Shown here: positions 1 through 9,499 of the stretch, one piece after another | Layout: every line of letters starts with the position of its first letter | Numbering within the stretch: position 1 is the stretch's first letter | Assembly (NCBI RefSeq): GCF_042139015.1 | Contig: NZ_JBHIKY010000001.1 | Span: 124,001-188,000 of the forward strand | DNA from: JBHIKY01 sp042139015 | GTDB lineage: Bacteria > Bacillota > Bacilli > Bacillales > Marinococcaceae | Reading direction: 5' to 3' | Length of the DNA: 64,000 nucleotides | Program-made: the position numbers and the translations under genes | Notes under the pieces: generated by a model | What the model was told of the DNA's origin: nothing | The model's database searches: none | What the model saw: the letters and a program-made list of their open reading frames with translations, nothing else

Positions 1-621
1 CTGCAGTCTTGGCATAATGCCTGCACGGAAAGACTCTTCCTCCGCACGGGCAAGAAATACGGCAAATTGAGAACGCGTCACATTAGGATTAGGACGATAG
101 GTAAAATCACTGTAACCAGTCGTAATACGATTTTCCCCGATCAAACCGATGTCTTTAAAAGCCCAGTGGTTTTTCGAGACATCCCGGAAACGTGCGTCGC
201 CTTCTCCATTCAGATCATAGGAACGGTTTAAGATTGCAGCCATCTGGGCTCTCGTTAAGGCTTCATTCGGACGAAATCTTTCCCCATCGTCAAAATAACC
301 AGCCTCCACAGCTGCTGCGATTGCAGGGTAAGCGCTGTTCGCCTTTGAAACGTCCTTGAAGGAAACGGGTTCTGGGTTTTCAGTATCTAAATCGTGAATT
401 CGTGCTAATGTTCTAGCAGCCTGGGAACGCTTAATCGGATCAGTTACACCAAATACTCCATTTTCATAGCCTGTCATCACTTCACGATCCGCGAGATAAT
501 TAATTTCATCCTCTGCCCAAAAACCTTCCGGGACATCTGGAAAAGATGTTTCTGCTCCTGCTGCAGTAGAAGCAAATAGTACAGATGCCAGCAAAGCAGT
601 TAATACAGCCAATTTTTTCAT
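1..621 (-). CDS. S-layer homology (SLH) domain protein, C-terminus cut by window edge
   Basis: Read on the minus strand from an ATG at 621, preceded by a purine-rich GAAAGGGGAAGAAGG ribosome binding site; the frame stays open to base 1, so the end lies outside the window. The first about 25 residues form a Sec signal peptide (MKKLAVLTALLASVLF, then an AxA-type end). Three SLH repeats follow, each starting FPDV/FKDV/FRDV and ending with TR-Q-A/F-type helices (roughly residues 29-80, 90-142 and 150-200). SLH modules normally bind pyruvylated secondary cell-wall polymers, so this is inferred to be anchored at the cell surface. Any catalytic domain would lie in the missing C-terminal part, so its activity cannot be named. 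Confidence 0.88.
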   Translation of the reverse strand, partial: MKKLAVLTALLASVLFASTAAGAETSFPDVPEGFWAEDEINYLADREVMTGYENGVFGVTDPIKRSQAARTLARIHDLDTENPEPVSFKDVSKANSAYPAIAAAVEAGYFDDGERFRPNEALTRAQMAAILNRSYDLNGEGDARFRDVSKNHWAFKDIGLIGENRITTGYSDFTYRPNPNVTRSQFAVFLARAEEESFRAGIMPRLQ

Positions 622-794
622 GCCTTCTTCCCCTTTCAAAATTGTATTCATCTTAACCTGGAGAACATATTATATTTTCAATATGATTACCCTCCCTTCC
701 CTAATGAAACGTTCCTTACTGGAAAATAGAAACAAAAGTATTTGAATTTAGGTCAGAAAATCACTAAGATTCTCAATAAAATTGTTGATTTATA

Positions 795-812
795 TTGTGA
801 AGTATTGCACAA
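795..812. promoter_or_regulatory. Rex-type operator, upstream copy (imperfect)
   Basis: TTGTGAAGTATTGCACAA is an inverted repeat that departs from the TTGTGAA-N4-TTCACAA Rex consensus at one base of the right arm. It lies just upstream of a second, perfect palindrome in front of ldh. Rex is the NADH/NAD-sensing repressor of fermentative genes in Gram-positive bacteria, and ldh is a classic target, so the match in this place is meaningful. Binding itself is inferred. Confidence 0.72.
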
Positions 813-815
813 TAT

Positions 816-1846
<1,031 letters not shown>

Positions 1847-1925
1847 TTCGCGTTCTGAATTACTAAACAAGATTCTTAACTAGTTCATTATTATGTGGTG
1901 ATACACATGTCTTTAAAAGGTATGA

Positions 1926-1955
1926 AAAACACCATCCAACAATGGATGGTGTTTT
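1926..1955. terminator. Bidirectional terminator between ldh and rlmN
   Basis: A 13-bp perfect stem (AAAACACCATCCA paired with TGGATGGTGTTTT) closes a 4-base loop, with A-runs and T-runs on both sides. It lies between the stop codons of two convergent genes and can serve both strands. Confidence 0.88.
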
Positions 1956-1968
1956 CCTGCACGTCAAG

Positions 1969-3033
1969 TCAACTGGCGGGGCTTTTTTTGTTCTGCTTGC
2001 TGCGGAGCTGACCGCAGGCAGCATCAATATCTGTTCCATGCTCCTGCCTCACAACACAATTAATACCGTTTTTCTTGAGTGTGTCGTAGAAAGCCATGAT
2101 ATCTTCCTGTTCACTGCGTTCATATTGTATATGCTCATCAACAGGATTGTACGGAATAAGGTTCACGTAGGCCAGGTGACGCTTATTACGAAGCATTGCC
2201 GCAAGCTCCTTCGCTTCCTTTACATGGTCATTAACATCTTTAAGCAGAATATATTCAAACGTGATGCGCCGGTTTGTTTTCTCCAGGTAATAATCAATTG
2301 CTTCCATGAGAGGCTTCACTGGATAAGCCTTGTTAATCTTCATAATCCTAGTGCGAAGTTCATCATTTGGCGCATGCAGGGAAAGTGCCAGGTTTACCTG
2401 CAGGTCTTCATTGGCAAAATCATAAATTCTATTTGCCAGTCCACTCGTAGAAACGGTAATGTGGCGTGCCCCGATTTCCAGTCCCTTTGGATGATTGACG
2501 ATCCGCAGGAAATTCATCGTGTGATCATAGTTTTCAAATGGCTCGCCAATACCCATCACAACAATATGCGTCACTCTTTCACCGTTTCCTGCCTCATCCA
2601 GGGCATGCTGCACATTCATGATCTGCTCGGTAATCTCTCCACTTGTGAGATCACGGCTCTTTTTCAAAAGGCCGCTGGCACAGAACGAACAGCCAATGTT
2701 ACAGCCAACCTGCGTGGTTACACAGACTGACAGCCCGTATTTCTGTCTCATCAATACGGTTTCAATTAAGTTGCCGTCCTGCAGACGGAAAAGGAATTTG
2801 ACCGTCCCGTCCTTCGAACTTTGTTTTACCTGTTCTTCGAGTGTCTGAATGACATAATGCTCCTCCAGTACACGAAGGCAGTCTTTATTAACATTTTTCA
2901 TATCGGAAAAGTTCTTCACTCTTTTTCTATATAGCCAGTCCCATACCTGCTGCGCCCGAAACTTTTTCTGACCATTTTCTTCAAGCCATGCGGTCAGCTG
3001 ATCAAGCGTCAATCCGTAAATGGAAGTTTTCAT
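1969..3033 (-). CDS. rlmN: Dual-specificity rRNA/tRNA adenine-C2 methyltransferase RlmN
   Basis: A radical-SAM enzyme that methylates C2 of adenosine 2503 in 23S rRNA and adenosine 37 in some tRNAs. The CxxxCxxC cluster motif appears as [11 protein letters not shown] in the middle of the protein, with the GIGEP SAM-binding segment after it. The C-terminal [10 protein letters not shown] carries the second catalytic cysteine typical of RlmN/Cfr. The N-terminal region has the expected [12 protein letters not shown] motif. I chose the ATG at 3033 (354 residues) because AGAGGG lies in front of it; an ATG at 3060 adds nine residues and has a GGAGG only four bases away. The acceptor-site protein family is highly conserved, so the call is firm. 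Confidence 0.95.
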   Translation of the reverse strand: MKTSIYGLTLDQLTAWLEENGQKKFRAQQVWDWLYRKRVKNFSDMKNVNKDCLRVLEEHYVIQTLEEQVKQSSKDGTVKFLFRLQDGNLIETVLMRQKYGLSVCVTTQVGCNIGCSFCASGLLKKSRDLTSGEITEQIMNVQHALDEAGNGERVTHIVVMGIGEPFENYDHTMNFLRIVNHPKGLEIGARHITVSTSGLANRIYDFANEDLQVNLALSLHAPNDELRTRIMKINKAYPVKPLMEAIDYYLEKTNRRITFEYILLKDVNDHVKEAKELAAMLRNKRHLAYVNLIPYNPVDEHIQYERSEQEDIMAFYDTLKKNGINCVVRQEHGTDIDAACGQLRSKQNKKSPAS

Positions 3034-3117
3034 TTTTGAAACCCTCTTTTCAAAAAACATTCATCCTCCATTGTACGAAAAATCATAGGTAAAAAGCAAG
3101 TGTTGCTCTCTTCCGAG

Positions 3118-4713
3118 TTATTTATTCGTAGAGTCCCATTTTCCACCGCGCCGTTCATCTGCGATTCCGGTTACACTCCCGTCTTCAGCATCCACTTCAA
3201 GTGCCTGTATGCCACCAAAAAACATCGTATGATGATTGGTTCTTATACTGTAACCGCGCTCTTCCATGTCATCCGTAACGTCCTCGGATAAGCCTGGTTC
3301 AGCGAAAAATGTCCCCTTATACCCGTGAAAACGTTTTTCATCCACTGCTTCTTCAAGTGTCTCGTCAAAATAAAAATTTCTGGCGAGCACCTGTGTCATC
3401 ACATTAGGAATTCTCTGGCCACCGGGAGTGCCTATGCCGAGTATCCTATCATCATTCACAAAAATACTTGGTGCCGTGGAGCTTCGCGCTTTTTTCCCCG
3501 GCTCATAACTGTTCGGAGAGCTGCTCAGATCACTGAAGTATTTATCTGAGTTATTTGCGAAATATCCATCAACGTACTCACCGGATCCGAAAAAATTACT
3601 TAACGTATTTGTTGCGGAAACCATGGTTCCTTCTTCATCCACAACGACAAAATGAGTCGTATCAGTATTTTCGTCCTCTGCAGCTTCATCCTCCCCGGCT
3701 GAATCTGTGCCTAAATCCGTGGTCGAAATCTCGTCAGCCAATTCTTCAATATAATCGTCGCTGACAAGCTCATCTGCATCAACATCCTCGTTTGACGGAT
3801 CACCGACCTCATTTATTTTATCATTGTTAGTCACTCTTGAAATTTCTGACATCAAATGTGCAAACTGAGTTTCATCATCTTCGGTTTCTTCAATGTCGAG
3901 ATGCTCTGCAAGTTTTAGAGATTGAACAAATGGAACCCCTGAAAGAGGTGGACTGGCTGAAAATATTGTTCCTCCATTCACCTCTCCCTGCACAGGCTCA
4001 GGCTCGGTAACCTCATAATCTTCTAGATCTTCAGCATCGACATGTGGAAATTCATCTGTAAAGCTTTCTCCGAGTTCCCCTTCATAAAAAGTACTTGCCC
4101 CGTCTTCTTTTATTTTTGTCAACGTATCTGCCAGTTCCTCCTGCTTCAGTGTTTCACCGGATTCAATCGGCTCTTCATCAGGATAAAAATGATCTAATTC
4201 TTCTACGTCCACTCTTGAAATTGCACCGTCGAGGCGCTCTGCCAGTATCGGATCCACTTCAAATCCGTCTTCAGCAAGCTCTATGGCCGGATCAATCAAG
4301 TCATCAAAGGATGCCGATCCATGCTCACTATGTAAGGTATCCATTCCTTCTACAAATCCAGGTACACCAGTGACTTTCCCATTTTTCTCATCTTTCGAAG
4401 GAGCAGTTACTTTGTAGTCATACACGCTTGGCGTCTCTTCATCTGAATCCAAATGCAAAGCCTGACCTCCTCCGCCTATGCCTGAGCCAAAAGGCTCTAC
4501 CACAGAGAGAGCATATGACACTGCGACCGCTGCATCCGCAGCATTACCTCCGTTTTCCAGTACCTCCATTCCCGCTTCTGCAGCAAGCGGATGCGATGCC
4601 GTTACTCCATAATTATCTTCCGTTTCCACAGAGTCTACTTCTTCCTGTGGATCTAACGTGCCGGATGATAAGAGATTCAATAACAGACTGAACGATAATG
4701 TAACCTTCAGCAA
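3118..4713 (-). CDS. Gamma-glutamyltransferase-like exported enzyme
   Basis: An Ntn-hydrolase of the gamma-glutamyltranspeptidase/CapD family, predicted to transfer or hydrolyse gamma-glutamyl groups (glutathione, poly-gamma-glutamate or similar) outside the cell. A hydrophobic leader occupies residues 1-18. The GIGGGGQALHL large-subunit motif is near 78-88, the autocatalytic threonine pair in DTTHFVVVD is at about 352-353, and IGTPGGQRIPNVMTQV is in the small subunit. At 531 residues it is near the usual length. The protein is strikingly acidic, with Glu/Asp-rich stretches before the cleavage site, as expected for an extracellular protein of a halophile. The segment that normally reads REMAP/RETAP around the substrate-binding arginine reads DYKVTAP here, so that arginine appears to be lysine. 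The start is a TTG preceded by GGTGGTGAG. Natural substrate unknown. Confidence 0.8.
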   Translation of the reverse strand: MLKVTLSFSLLLNLLSSGTLDPQEEVDSVETEDNYGVTASHPLAAEAGMEVLENGGNAADAAVAVSYALSVVEPFGSGIGGGGQALHLDSDEETPSVYDYKVTAPSKDEKNGKVTGVPGFVEGMDTLHSEHGSASFDDLIDPAIELAEDGFEVDPILAERLDGAISRVDVEELDHFYPDEEPIESGETLKQEELADTLTKIKEDGASTFYEGELGESFTDEFPHVDAEDLEDYEVTEPEPVQGEVNGGTIFSASPPLSGVPFVQSLKLAEHLDIEETEDDETQFAHLMSEISRVTNNDKINEVGDPSNEDVDADELVSDDYIEELADEISTTDLGTDSAGEDEAAEDENTDTTHFVVVDEEGTMVSATNTLSNFFGSGEYVDGYFANNSDKYFSDLSSSPNSYEPGKKARSSTAPSIFVNDDRILGIGTPGGQRIPNVMTQVLARNFYFDETLEEAVDEKRFHGYKGTFFAEPGLSEDVTDDMEERGYSIRTNHHTMFFGGIQALEVDAEDGSVTGIADERRGGKWDSTNK

Positions 4714-5116
4714 GATAACTCACCACCAAATATTAAGATTTTAACGCTGTTCATCCTAACACAAAAAATCTGACACCGTAGAAATTTTACAAAAAATTAA
4801 TCAAAAGTCATGTATATTGATAAATCTTTACTATAAAACTTTTATTAAGTTTTAGCATTTAATTAAATTCCGTAACTACTGACATATAAGGAAATTCGAT
4901 GATTACTATTAATAGTATGTGAAGTCGTAATCAGTTCATTAGTGCCTATTATTTTATATTAATAGGAAAATAAATTGATATTACCCTATAAATTTCCAAT
5001 GAACATAGGTATTAGGCAGGTTTTTCATAGATATCCCTTTCCAAAAAATCTTATTCGTGCAATCATTTCACTTGTGAACTGAAAAAGATTTTCATTTAAG
5101 AAGGGAGTGGATACAC
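4714..5116. other. Divergent intergenic region (403 bp)
   Basis: AT-rich spacer between two divergent genes, expected to hold both promoters. A loose inverted repeat, GATTAC at about 4900 and GTAATC at about 4929, is visible, but no operator family was recognised. No coding frame of note was found. Confidence 0.5.
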
Positions 5117-6475
5117 TTGGCTATGTTTTTTATTATTTTGTTCTGCTTGTGTATATTTTTTCCTTCGCTGCATCTGCTGCACTGTCTCCCTTGGTTTCGG
5201 GACCTCGAGGAAGGAAAAGTCAAACCATGCAGTAACAAAAAAGGAATCAGCATTCTAGTCCCTTGTTTCAATGAAAAGGACATTATTGACACGTCAGTGA
5301 GCAGCATGCAGTCTCTTTCTTATTCTGCGTTTGAGGTCATTTACATAAACGACGGCTCCAGCGACCAGACACTGTCGTCCCTGTATTCAATCTTAGATTT
5401 AGCCCCCTGCACACGAACTCCACTCAAAAAACTCGGACATGAAAAAGTACACCGCTTTTACCAGTCGAGGCTTTACCCTCACATTTTTGTACTGGATAAA
5501 GAAAATGGAGGCAAGGCAGATGCGTTAAATGCAGGTATTGAATATTCAGCCAAAGGGATTGTCGTAACACTTGATGCTGATACCATTCTTACTGATCAAG
5601 CATTATCAGTAGTCAATGATAAATTTGAGGATAATTCAGTCGTCGCTGCCGGCGGCATGGTTCACGTGCTGCAGACAAAAACCTCCAGACCTCTTAAACA
5701 TTTGTCACTGCTGCGCACGAATATGCTGTTACGTGTTCAGGTACTGGATTTTCTAAAAGCATTCTACATTACAAAAATGTCCCTTGCCCGCTTTCGTTCG
5801 CTCGCTGTCATCTCGGGTGCGTTCGGAATATTTAGAAAGAAGGTATTGATTGAAGCCGGCGGCTACCGCAGAACGATCGGTGAAGATATTGACATCACTC
5901 TGAGGATTCATCGATACATAGCGAAGCTAAAAAATAAAAAAATAATATTTCTGCCCGAAGCAGTGGGATACACGGAGCTTCCGGAAAATTGGAAGGACTT
6001 ATTTAAGCAGCGTGTCCGCTGGCAAAAAGCTTTCATTGACTGCCTCTTTCATTTCCGTTCTTTCTTCGGAAAAACGTTAATTTCAAAAGCGGTTTCGTTT
6101 TTCTATGTAATCGAATCTTTTTTTGTCGGGACCATGGCAGCTTACGTTACTACCATTATCGTGATCGCAAATATGATTGTCAGTCCGCCTTCTTCCTATC
6201 TGTTTTTTATCGCGTTTTACGTGACGTATATTTTTCTATTCAGCTTGGCCTATAATCTGATGGCTCTCAGAATGGGAAAGCATTATGGCTTTGTTTTCGA
6301 TAAGAAAGATAAATGGAAATTACTGCTGACAATTTTCTTTGATATCTTTGTCTACCGATTCATCACGATGTACTTCGTTCTCTATGGAAGCATCGCTTAC
6401 TTCTTTAATAGAGACTGGAATAAGGTGGAGCGAACCGGACGGAATTATCAGGATGATGTCGGCCCGGCAGCGTAA
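5117..6475 (+). CDS. Processive family 2 glycosyltransferase (membrane)
   Basis: A 452-residue inner-membrane GT2 enzyme of the N-acetylglucosaminyl/hyaluronan synthase-like group. One N-terminal membrane segment (residues 1-20) is followed by the GT-A domain: ISILVPCFNE, YINDGSSD, the DADT metal-binding motif, the GED acceptor-site motif and QRVRWQKAF, the QxxRW signature of processive synthases. The last 130 residues hold several more hydrophobic helices. A TTG at 5117 with AAGGGAGTGG upstream is preferred over the ATG at 5123. The LCP-type ligase gene starts within about 50 bases, so the pair probably makes a cell-surface glycan and attaches it to the wall. The sugar cannot be told from sequence. 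Confidence 0.82.
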   Translation: MAMFFIILFCLCIFFPSLHLLHCLPWFRDLEEGKVKPCSNKKGISILVPCFNEKDIIDTSVSSMQSLSYSAFEVIYINDGSSDQTLSSLYSILDLAPCTRTPLKKLGHEKVHRFYQSRLYPHIFVLDKENGGKADALNAGIEYSAKGIVVTLDADTILTDQALSVVNDKFEDNSVVAAGGMVHVLQTKTSRPLKHLSLLRTNMLLRVQVLDFLKAFYITKMSLARFRSLAVISGAFGIFRKKVLIEAGGYRRTIGEDIDITLRIHRYIAKLKNKKIIFLPEAVGYTELPENWKDLFKQRVRWQKAFIDCLFHFRSFFGKTLISKAVSFFYVIESFFVGTMAAYVTTIIVIANMIVSPPSSYLFFIAFYVTYIFLFSLAYNLMALRMGKHYGFVFDKKDKWKLLLTIFFDIFVYRFITMYFVLYGSIAYFFNRDWNKVERTGRNYQDDVGPAA

Positions 6476-6526
6476 TTATGCTGCAAATATTAACTCTGAA
6501 TAATGGCATACAAATTAGGTGAGAGC

Positions 6527-7435
6527 ATGATCCCTGTGAAAATCAAAAGAATATTATTAGTTATATTTACAATTTTCTTCGTGTCATTATTAGGTATGGG
6601 TAATTACTTTCTGCATATGACCTCAGAAACGCTGGCAAATATGAACGAAGAAATTGAATGGGAGCAATCAGAAAAGCGCGCGGAGCCTGTCCGCCCGAAG
6701 GATGGGGACCCGCTTTCTGTTTTATTAATGGGCGTCGATGACGAAGAAGGCCGTACCGACTCCCTCATTTTATTAACCGTAAATCCCTCGGATGAATCAA
6801 TAAACATGGTCAGTGTTCCCCGGGATACCCGTGTAAAAATTGATGGAAAAGATAAAAAGGATAAAATTAATCATGCCTATTCCTACGGAGGCTCCGAAAA
6901 GACGATTCGAACCGTCGAAAATTTATTAGATATTCCGGTGGATTATGTTTTAAAAGTAAACATGGAAAGCTTTACCGACGTGGTGGATGCGCTAGGCGGT
7001 GTCGAAGTAAAAAATGATTTAGATTTTACCTTTAGGGATACTCACTATCCAGAGGGCACCCTCGAATTAGGCGGGAAAGAAGCACTTGGATACGCGCGGA
7101 TGCGCTATGATGACCCGCGTGGTGATTTCGGACGCCAGGCCAGACAGCAGCAGGTGTTAGAAGCAGTCATTAGAAAAGGAGCAAGCATATCTTCTCTTAC
7201 GAAAATCGATGATATGTTTGATATTGTTGAGAAAAATATTAAAACAAATGTCAGGTTGAAGGATGCCTGGGATCTGCAGTCCAATTACAAAAACACCAGA
7301 CACAACATTGAACAGCTTCAAATTGAAGGAAAAAGTAAGGAAATTGACGATACCTATTACTATGTACCAGATAAGCAGAAGCTGCGCGACACCTCTGAGA
7401 AGCTAAAGGAGCATTTGCAGCCGCCAGAGAAATAG
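6527..7435 (+). CDS. LytR-CpsA-Psr (LCP) family cell-wall glycopolymer ligase
   Basis: LCP proteins transfer lipid-linked anionic glycopolymers onto peptidoglycan at the outer face of the membrane. The product has one N-terminal membrane anchor followed by the LCP domain: LSVLLMGVDDEEGRTDSLILLTVNP, MVSVPRDTRV with the phosphate-binding arginine, INHAYSYGG, and the late GYARMRYDDPRGDFGRQARQQ arginine-rich motif. Start choice is uncertain. An ATG at 6503 has no ribosome binding site, the ATG at 6527 follows AGGTGAG closely, and a GTG at 6536 has longer spacing. It follows the GT2 gene in the same direction, which suggests one operon for surface-glycan assembly. Confidence 0.86.
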   Translation: MIPVKIKRILLVIFTIFFVSLLGMGNYFLHMTSETLANMNEEIEWEQSEKRAEPVRPKDGDPLSVLLMGVDDEEGRTDSLILLTVNPSDESINMVSVPRDTRVKIDGKDKKDKINHAYSYGGSEKTIRTVENLLDIPVDYVLKVNMESFTDVVDALGGVEVKNDLDFTFRDTHYPEGTLELGGKEALGYARMRYDDPRGDFGRQARQQQVLEAVIRKGASISSLTKIDDMFDIVEKNIKTNVRLKDAWDLQSNYKNTRHNIEQLQIEGKSKEIDDTYYYVPDKQKLRDTSEKLKEHLQPPEK

Positions 7436-7456
7436 AAGCATCCGGCTGAGGAGAAT

Positions 7457-7491
7457 CTGCTGTATCAATTCAAAGATGCAGCAGGTTTTTT
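7457..7491 (+). terminator. Terminator after the GT2-LCP operon
   Basis: CTGCTGTATC pairs with GATGCAGCAG (one G-U pair) around an 8-base loop and is followed by GTTTTTTG. It begins 22 bases after the LCP stop codon. Confidence 0.75.
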
Positions 7492-7517
7492 GCTAGTTTT
7501 TATAAATGAGGAGAGGA

Positions 7518-7601
7518 TCGGCGATTTTTCGATTGTGTTCAGCGATAATTGAATTTTTATCAGCGATATCTCGAAATTCATCGGCGAAAAATATCACAAT
7601 G
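7518..7601. repeat. Four-unit 21-bp tandem repeat
   Basis: Four consecutive units begin at 7518, 7539, 7560 and 7581, each opening with TCGGCGA or TCAGCGA followed by an AT-rich, variable 14-base tail. The period is exactly 21 bp (two helical turns). No open frame of credible length spans it. Confidence 0.75.
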
Positions 7602-7647
7602 CCAGCTGAGGACACCTGACATTTCCCGGGAAATATCGACAAACACT

Positions 7648-7685
7648 GAAAGAGAACAAGCATCAGTAACAGCTTGTTCTCTTTC
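7648..7685 (-). terminator. Strong terminator of the small membrane protein operon
   Basis: A perfect 14-bp stem (GAAAGAGAACAAGC / GCTTGTTCTCTTTC) with a 10-base loop lies 4 bases past the stop codon of the 39-residue gene on the minus strand. There is no long U-run, but the position fits. Confidence 0.7.
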
Positions 7686-7689
7686 CTAA

Positions 7690-7809
7690 TTATTCAGATG
7701 ATGAACTACGTTTGTTTTTATAATCATTTATCGTGCAGTACATAGCCATTCCAAGAGAGCCTAATATCGTAATGCATAAGGTTGCAAAGAACAGCGTTAC
7801 ATAATCCAT
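7690..7809 (-). CDS. Small single-pass membrane protein (39 aa)
   Basis: Begins at an ATG at 7809 preceded by an excellent GGAGGTGG ribosome binding site. The product is MDYVTLFFATLCITILGSLG, then a short loop and a charged Asn/Lys/Ser-rich tail ending SSSE. One hydrophobic helix fills residues 5-24. It lies 18 bases downstream of the 198-residue exported protein on the same strand, and a terminator follows directly, so the two form one operon. I do not recognise a family. It could be a partner subunit or stability factor for its neighbour, but this is conjecture. Confidence 0.7.
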   Translation of the reverse strand: MDYVTLFFATLCITILGSLGMAMYCTINDYKNKRSSSSE

Positions 7810-7827
7810 CTACTTTCCACCTCCATT

Positions 7828-8424
7828 TTAATTAACACATTCAAACGTGTATCCGCCGGCCCGTTCAGCCGCTCCACTATCCGTCGTTCCGTTCACTCCC
7901 GCACTGTCCTGATTGGAAACGACCGGATTGCCGCCCTCATCGTAGCATCTGTCAATTAACTGTGTTTTTTCCTGATGGTTGAAATACATGGAGGAGAAAA
8001 TAAGAGCACCGCCGGTCAGAATGCCGATCACAGCAATACCGCCCCAGATCAGCGCCGGAGCAACCTGAGTACTGGCTCCGTCCTCTTCTTCCGTATCGTA
8101 TATATCAATATTAGCATCTGCCATCAGCTGTTCTGCCTGCTCCGGGGATATGTCCTCCATCGCGATCTTAATAGAGGAAAGAGCCTCGTCAGAGAAATTA
8201 TAATGTTCCCTGGCAATTTCTTCATCCAATTCGAATGTACCAGTCTCTGTGTTATAAAAGGTAGCCTTGACAAGTGCCGAATCACGTTCATTCAGCATCA
8301 TTTCATCCATGTCTTTTTCGTTTGGCTGTGCCGGGGCAGCGTGGCCGGCAGATAGTGCAAAAGTTGAAAAAACAACAGCAAAGATTAATAACCCGTTCAA
8401 TAATGTAATCCAATGCTTTCCCAT
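7828..8424 (-). CDS. Uncharacterised exported/membrane protein (198 aa)
   Basis: The start ATG at 8424 follows GAGGTGAGGG. Residues 1-29 form a signal peptide ending around SAGHAAPA. An acidic region (about 33-115, rich in Glu/Asp/Met) comes next, then a second hydrophobic helix (about residues 120-146, WGGIAVIGILTGGALIF) and a C-terminal tail of about 50 residues with two cysteines (RCYDEGG and near the end TFECVN). The two tail cysteines could form a disulfide if the tail is outside. No enzyme motif was seen and no family recognised. It is co-transcribed with a 39-residue membrane protein. Confidence 0.75.
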   Translation of the reverse strand: MGKHWITLLNGLLIFAVVFSTFALSAGHAAPAQPNEKDMDEMMLNERDSALVKATFYNTETGTFELDEEIAREHYNFSDEALSSIKIAMEDISPEQAEQLMADANIDIYDTEEEDGASTQVAPALIWGGIAVIGILTGGALIFSSMYFNHQEKTQLIDRCYDEGGNPVVSNQDSAGVNGTTDSGAAERAGGYTFECVN

Positions 8425-8670
8425 ACCCTCACCTCACTAATATTTTTTTAAAAAACATAATGGTTTGTCGAGTTCAAGGTAACACGACTCCATATATTGT
8501 AAAAGGGTGGAAAATCATAGGAATTTATTACATATAAGTGCTGGATTTCATTAAACAGCTTTCAGGGGATAATATTTTTGACAGAGTGCTGCTGCCTTTT
8601 TTGCAGAATTCGCCGCTTTCCTTTTCCGAACTTCCCGTGGGCTGGCTGCGTACCAGTGTCCGCATATCGT

Positions 8671-9363
8671 TTATCTCGACCCTCCCCTTCGTCCTTCAAA
8701 ATATGGCTGCACAATCACAAATCCATGGCCGTCGAATTCCATTTGAATGGATTCACCGCTTCCTCTTCCAATAAAGGTGCGATAATTGAAATCTGTTCGA
8801 AATTCCGGCTGCAGGTGTCCGGACCAGGCAACCGTTGCCTTAGGGTCTGTAAGAACCGGTTTCCCAGGTTCGACAAGGAGCGTGAGCGGTTCGTAATAAG
8901 TCGTAATCGCAACCTTTCCATTGCCGTCAAGGGAAATATTAAAAAGTCCCCCTGACATCATACCGGCAAGTTTACGCATTAAGTGAATGTCCCATTCAAT
9001 CGTTGGTTCGAAGGCAAGCAGATCATTGCCGTTCACCGTAATCTTTTCATTATGAAGTTCAAGAATAGTTACCTTTTTCCCTTGGTCCGCAAGAAACAGA
9101 GTTCCCTGGCCAAAGGCTTTCATCAGGCTTGCTCCTTCACTCGTAAATGTTTTTTTCAGCATCCTTGAAGCTCCGTGTTCCAACATTCTTTCGCGTTCAA
9201 ATTTAATATTTCCAGTATACGAAACCATCGAACCGACCTTCGCCCATATTTTCTTAGTAAGCTCCACCTCAAGGAGACGGTCCGTTTCTAAATCAAATCC
9301 GTCCTTTGGCTCGCTTCGTTTTTTTGTTTTGTTAATAAATTCCTGAACTGAATATTCACTCAT
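8671..9363 (-). CDS. AIM24 family protein (DUF124)
   Basis: The 230-residue product has the beta-rich AIM24/DUF124 pattern: GSMVSYTGNIKFERE, the glycine-rich GQGTLFLADQGKKVTILEL, LAFEPTIEWDI and an ending GHGFVIVQPYFEGRR. Relatives in bacteria are soluble proteins of unsettled function; in yeast, AIM24 is mitochondrial. The frame is open back to 9579, but the ATG at 9363 (MSEYSVQEF) is the first with a plausible site (GAAGGG, spacing 11) and gives the usual family length. Codons upstream of it would only add a low-quality, Asn/Lys-rich extension. Confidence 0.82.
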   Translation of the reverse strand: MSEYSVQEFINKTKKRSEPKDGFDLETDRLLEVELTKKIWAKVGSMVSYTGNIKFERERMLEHGASRMLKKTFTSEGASLMKAFGQGTLFLADQGKKVTILELHNEKITVNGNDLLAFEPTIEWDIHLMRKLAGMMSGGLFNISLDGNGKVAITTYYEPLTLLVEPGKPVLTDPKATVAWSGHLQPEFRTDFNYRTFIGRGSGESIQMEFDGHGFVIVQPYFEGRRGGSR

Positions 9364-9456
9364 CTCATTTTTCACCCTTCCGCGCTTCTTGTTATCATTT
9401 TTACTATTACGAAAAATTAAATAATACGTTTCAGCAAGCCCGCAAGAAATATAAAA

Positions 9457-9482
9457 ACCAGCACCGTTATTTCGGTACTGGT
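9457..9482 (-). terminator. Terminator after the YeeE/YedE permease gene
   Basis: ACCAGCACCG pairs with CGGTACTGGT around a 6-base loop, with one mismatch. On the minus strand it is followed by TTTTTATATTTC. It lies 18 bases past the permease stop codon. Confidence 0.8.
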
Positions 9483-9499
9483 CAAAAGAAAGCTCCGTG

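Noticed and set aside
1942..2730. 262-codon plus-strand frame opposite rlmN
   Set aside because: It is the shadow of rlmN on the other strand; no ribosome binding site and no protein-like motifs.
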